This document shows positions 61,327 to 64,000 of a DNA stretch of 64,000 nt, one piece after another. Within the stretch, counting starts at the first letter, position 1; each line of letters begins with the position of its first letter. The translations under genes and the position numbers were made by a program. Source of the DNA: Nocardioides astragali (GTDB lineage: Bacteria; Actinomycetota; Actinomycetes; Propionibacteriales; Nocardioidaceae); assembly GCF_024436375.1 (NCBI RefSeq), contig NZ_JAFMZM010000006.1, forward strand, positions 124,001 through 188,000, read 5' to 3'. A model generated the notes under the pieces. The model ran no database searches. It was given only the letters and a program-made list of their open reading frames with translations, and had not been told where the DNA came from.

Positions 61327-62714
61327 GCCTCCCATCGTTCGAGGGCGAGTCCTTCGACTACCAGACCGCCGGTCGCGACCACCTGTGGTTGCACTTCACG
61401 CGGCACTCGACCTACGAGAAGGGCGGCGAGATGCCGCTCATCGTCAAGGGGGAGGGGCACAAGATCTGGGACAGCCACGGCCGCGAGTACATCGACGGCC
61501 TGGCCGGCCTGTTCGTGGTCCAGGTCGGCCACGGCCGCGAGGAGCTGGCCGAGGCGGCCGCCAAGCAGGCCAAGGAGCTGGCGTTCTTCCCGCTGTGGTC
61601 CTTCGCCCACCCGCGCGCCGTCGAGCTCGCCGACCGGATCGCCGCGATGGCCCCGGGCGACCTCAACCGCGTCTTCTTCACCACCGGCGGCGGCGAGGCG
61701 GTCGAGTCGGCCTGGAAGCTCGCCAAGCAGTACTTCAAGCTCACCGGCAAGCCCAACAAGCACAAGGTGATCTCCCGGGCCGTCGCCTACCACGGCACGC
61801 CGCAGGGCGCGCTGTCCATCACCGGCATCCCCCCGCTGAAGGAGATGTTCGAGCCGCTGGTCCCGGGCGCCCACAAGGTGCCCAACACCAACTTCTACCG
61901 TCGCCCCGACTACCTGGGCGACGACGAGAAGGCGTTCGGCCGGTGGGCCGCCGACCGGATCGCGGAGGCGATCGAGTTCGAGGGTCCCGACACCGTCGCC
62001 GCCGTGTTCCTCGAGCCGGTGCAGAACGCCGGTGGCTGCTTCCCGCCCCCGCCGGGCTACTTCGAGCGGGTCCGCGAGATCTGCGACCAGTACGACGTAC
62101 TGCTCGTCTCCGACGAGGTCATCTGCGCCTTCGGCCGGGTGGGGGAGATGTTCGGCGCCGCCGAGTTCGGCTACCAGCCCGACATCATCACCTGCGCCAA
62201 GGGCATGACCTCGGGCTACTCGCCCATCGGCGCGATGATCGCCAGCGACCGGCTGTTCGAGCCGTTCAAGACCGGCACGACCGCGTACGCCCACGGCTAC
62301 ACGTTCGGTGGCCACCCCGTCTCGTCGGCCGTGGCCCTGGCCAACCTCGACATCTTCGAGCGCGAGGGCCTGGTCGACCACGTCCAGCAGAACGGGCCGG
62401 CCTTCCGGGCGACGCTCGAGAAGCTGCTCGACATCCCGATCGTCGGCGACGTCCGCGGACACGGCTACTTCTACGGCATCGAGCTCGTCAAGGACCGCGA
62501 GACCAAGGAGACCTTCGACGACGCCGAGTCCGAGCGCCTGCTGCGCGGCTACCTCTCGGGTGCGCTGTGGCAGGCGGGGCTCTACTGCCGCGCCGACGAC
62601 CGCGGCGACCCGGTCATCCAGCTCGCGCCGCCGCTGATCATCGGCCAGCCGGAGTTCGACGACATCGAGCAGCGGCTGCGCTCAGTGCTGACCGGGGCGC
62701 TCGACCACCTGTAG
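61323..62714 (+). CDS. Class III aminotransferase, putrescine aminotransferase candidate
   Basis: 463 residues. PLP lysine in IITCAKGMTSGYSPIGAMI; YIDGLAGLFVVQVGHGREELAEAA, FTTGGGEAVESAWKLAKQYF and LVSDEVICAFGRVGEMFG match omega-amino acid:pyruvate and putrescine aminotransferases of actinobacteria. It probably converts putrescine to 4-aminobutanal, the substrate of the divergent dehydrogenase. ATG 61323 overlaps the regulator's stop. Substrate assignment is from context. Confidence 0.88.
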   Translation: MSLPSFEGESFDYQTAGRDHLWLHFTRHSTYEKGGEMPLIVKGEGHKIWDSHGREYIDGLAGLFVVQVGHGREELAEAAAKQAKELAFFPLWSFAHPRAVELADRIAAMAPGDLNRVFFTTGGGEAVESAWKLAKQYFKLTGKPNKHKVISRAVAYHGTPQGALSITGIPPLKEMFEPLVPGAHKVPNTNFYRRPDYLGDDEKAFGRWAADRIAEAIEFEGPDTVAAVFLEPVQNAGGCFPPPPGYFERVREICDQYDVLLVSDEVICAFGRVGEMFGAAEFGYQPDIITCAKGMTSGYSPIGAMIASDRLFEPFKTGTTAYAHGYTFGGHPVSSAVALANLDIFEREGLVDHVQQNGPAFRATLEKLLDIPIVGDVRGHGYFYGIELVKDRETKETFDDAESERLLRGYLSGALWQAGLYCRADDRGDPVIQLAPPLIIGQPEFDDIEQRLRSVLTGALDHL

Positions 62715-62733
62715 ATGGCGCTGTGCTTTTGGC

Positions 62734-62962
62734 GCTCGCTCCGCTCGCGCGTGCTCCCCGCCCCTGAAGACGTCGTCTTCCCTCCTCGCTCGACGGCGCT
62801 GCCTCGCTGCGCTCGTCACGCTTGCTCGCTCGTCAGTCCAGACGACGTCGGGCGGGGTGCGCTGTGGCTGAGGCAGTCCGACCGCCTGGCACGAAGGAAG
62901 GTCATCGGTGCGCAGCGAGCGCCCAACAGCCGGGGCGCCGAGCACTCGCGAGCGGAGCGAGC
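62734..62962. repeat. Extragenic inverted repeat pair in the aminotransferase-trmB gap
   Basis: A 21-base arm at 62734-62754 and its inverted copy at 62942-62962 match in 20 of 21 positions, enclosing about 190 bases. Further GCTCGCT/GCGCAGCGAGCG segments in between can form smaller hairpins. The arm core GCTCGCTCCGCTCGC is also in the narG-narH element. The 260-base gap holds no supported gene. A weak -10-like GACAAT (62963-62968) follows the right arm. Confidence 0.75.
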
Positions 62963-62974
62963 GACAATAAGCCA

Positions 62975-63700
62975 GTGAACGACGCCGTACGCCCTGCCCG
63001 CCCGCACCACAAGCTCACCGACGACGGGCGTCGCATGCGCGAGGTCCTGACCTACTCGCGCCGGGGCAGCCGGTTCACCCCCCGACAGGCCGAGGCGTGG
63101 GCCGCGCACCAGGCCGACTGGGTCATTCCCGACGAGGCCGTCGACCGGCCCGACTTCTCACTGACCGAGCGCTTCGGGCGCGACGCGCCGCTGATCGTCG
63201 AGATCGGGTCCGGGGTCGGGGAGGCGACGGCGGTCCTGGCGGCCGCGCGTCCCGACCACAACGTCCTCGCCCTGGAGGTCTGGCTCCCCGGCGTGGCCGA
63301 CTCGCTGTGGCGAGTGGCCGAGGCGGGCGCCGACAACGTCCGCTTCTGCTCGGTCGACGCCGTGTGGTCGCTCGAGCACCTCCTCGCCCCGGCCAGCCTT
63401 GCCGAGGTCTGGACGTTCTTCCCCGACCCGTGGCGCAAGACCAAGCACCACAAGCGCCGCCTGGTCAACCCCGTCAACGCCGCCCTCATCTCCTCCCGCC
63501 TCGTGCCGGGCGGCGCGTGGCGCCTGGCCACGGACTGGGCCGACTACGCCGAGCAGATGGCCGAGGTCCTCGACGCCGAGCCCACTCTCGAGGGCGGTCA
63601 GGTGCCGCGCTGGGCCGAGCGCCCGGTGACGCGCTTCGAGCGCAAGGGGGTCGAGGTCGGTCGCGAGATCACCGACTTCCTCTACCGACGGTCAGCCTGA
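62975..63700 (+). CDS. trmB: tRNA (guanine-N7-)-methyltransferase
   Basis: 241 residues. SAM motif VEIGSGVGEATAVLAA and the TrmB signature FFPDPWRKTKHHKRRLVNP are complete. It methylates G46 of tRNA. GTG 62975 was taken because the repeat element ends just upstream and GACAAT lies 6 bases before it, consistent with a leaderless transcript; the longer open frame upstream runs through the repeat and codes an implausible low-complexity N terminus. Confidence 0.96.
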   Translation: MNDAVRPARPHHKLTDDGRRMREVLTYSRRGSRFTPRQAEAWAAHQADWVIPDEAVDRPDFSLTERFGRDAPLIVEIGSGVGEATAVLAAARPDHNVLALEVWLPGVADSLWRVAEAGADNVRFCSVDAVWSLEHLLAPASLAEVWTFFPDPWRKTKHHKRRLVNPVNAALISSRLVPGGAWRLATDWADYAEQMAEVLDAEPTLEGGQVPRWAERPVTRFERKGVEVGREITDFLYRRSA

Positions 63701-63705
63701 ACGCC

Positions 63706-64000
63706 TCAGTCGATGACCAGTCCGGCTTCGCGCAGGACGTGCTCGAGGCGTAGCCGCTCGGCCTCGTGGTCGGGCCCCTCCCTCACGTCGCTCAACGTGT
63801 CGGGCACGCCCAGCGCCTGGGCCGCCTGGATCAGGAGGTCCTCGTACGCTGCTGCGGCACCGCGTCGCTTGGCCATCGTGGTGCCCGGCTCGGGTGCCCT
63901 CACCTCGGCGTGCAGCCGCCGCAGCGCACGAGCCACGTCCTCGATCGCGGGACCGTCCGGAGCCACCGGTGACGGCGAGAGGCGTTCCCGAACCCGACGG
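63706..64000 (-). CDS. Conserved hypothetical protein, partial (continues beyond the right edge)
   Basis: At least 97 residues; the frame is open to the window end. A GTG at 63966 could be a start, but upstream codons (…RVRERLSPSP) align with the region before ADLRRLH in the 48157-48621 protein, so the N terminus, probably including a transmembrane segment, lies outside. Shared segments are ALRRLHAEV, AAYEDLLIQAAQAL and RLRLEHVLREAGL. Function unknown. It converges with trmB, 5 bases apart. Confidence 0.7.
   Translation of the reverse strand, partial: RRVRERLSPSPVAPDGPAIEDVARALRRLHAEVRAPEPGTTMAKRRGAAAAYEDLLIQAAQALGVPDTLSDVREGPDHEAERLRLEHVLREAGLVID

Noticed and set aside
60697..61335. Extended frame upstream of the aminobutyraldehyde dehydrogenase
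   Set aside because: It is antisense to the Lrp-type gene; GTG 60696 has a ribosome binding site and the family N terminus.
62822..62974. Extended N terminus of trmB
   Set aside because: It runs through the inverted-repeat region and has no similarity to TrmB.

Overview
The window is high-GC, densely packed bacterial DNA with strong third-position GC, frequent GTG starts, ATGA/GTGA gene overlaps and many promoters whose -10 box (TAnnnT) lies only 6-7 nt before the start codon (leaderless mRNA). With form II cox genes, cold-shock/DUF3027/DUF2530 neighbours, an XPB-type helicase and S12-S7-EF-G-EF-Tu order, it points to an actinobacterium, most likely Nocardioidaceae (Nocardioides-like). That assignment is inference. 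No rRNA, tRNA, transposase, integrase, prophage or CRISPR array was seen. No gene-free stretch exceeds 300 bases; the longest are 62715-62974 (repeat-rich) and 42523-42714 (leader of the ribosomal operon).

Layout. 1-6146: respiratory nitrate reductase narG (5' end cut), narH, narJ, narI, then a hemerythrin-like and a small cupin-like protein. 6190-15890: a molybdenum hydroxylase locus: MocA-like nucleotidyltransferase, CoxD, CoxE, an XdhC protein, a GAF regulator, then coxS-coxL-coxM-coxG. CoxL carries AYRGAGR (form II), so the substrate is not assured to be CO. 15903-21060: SOS-box-controlled alkB, a GntR regulator, HD and MpaB-like proteins, a P-loop kinase-like protein, and a MerR regulator beside an alcohol dehydrogenase. 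21080-25615: XPB helicase, CGNR zinc-finger protein and a helicase-associated protein. 25685-33061: PP2C phosphatase, FHA protein, RDD-FHA protein, a PucR-type regulator, a 3-hydroxybutyrate dehydrogenase-like SDR and an MHS-family transporter. 33135-42522: S8 protease, cold-shock protein, two MFS proteins, DUF3027, a methyltransferase, DUF2530, an NCS2 purine permease and MarR. 42715-47027: rpsL, rpsG, fusA, tuf. 47142-49560: VOC proteins, Mug glycosylase, AraC regulator. 49557-62714: a polyamine module with a PotABCD importer and enzymes that together could take putrescine through 4-aminobutanal, GABA and succinate semialdehyde to succinate, under an Lrp/AsnC regulator. 62975-64000: trmB and the end of a small conserved protein.

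The most unusual signal is a 69-bp dispersed repeat at 11793-11861 (+) and 38770-38838 (-), 65/69 identical. Each copy is a complete 22-codon ORF whose ATG overlaps the upstream gene's stop (or an in-frame prefix that does so) and whose TGA overlaps the downstream gene's ATG. It therefore bridges two unrelated gene pairs by ATGA junctions and carries the downstream Shine-Dalgarno sequence. A shorter, possibly related 8-codon ORF bridges potA and potB. Second are two tandem palindromic repeats in frame in the coxG linker. Third is a shared CCAAC-N6-CCAAC direct repeat in front of both cox transcription units.
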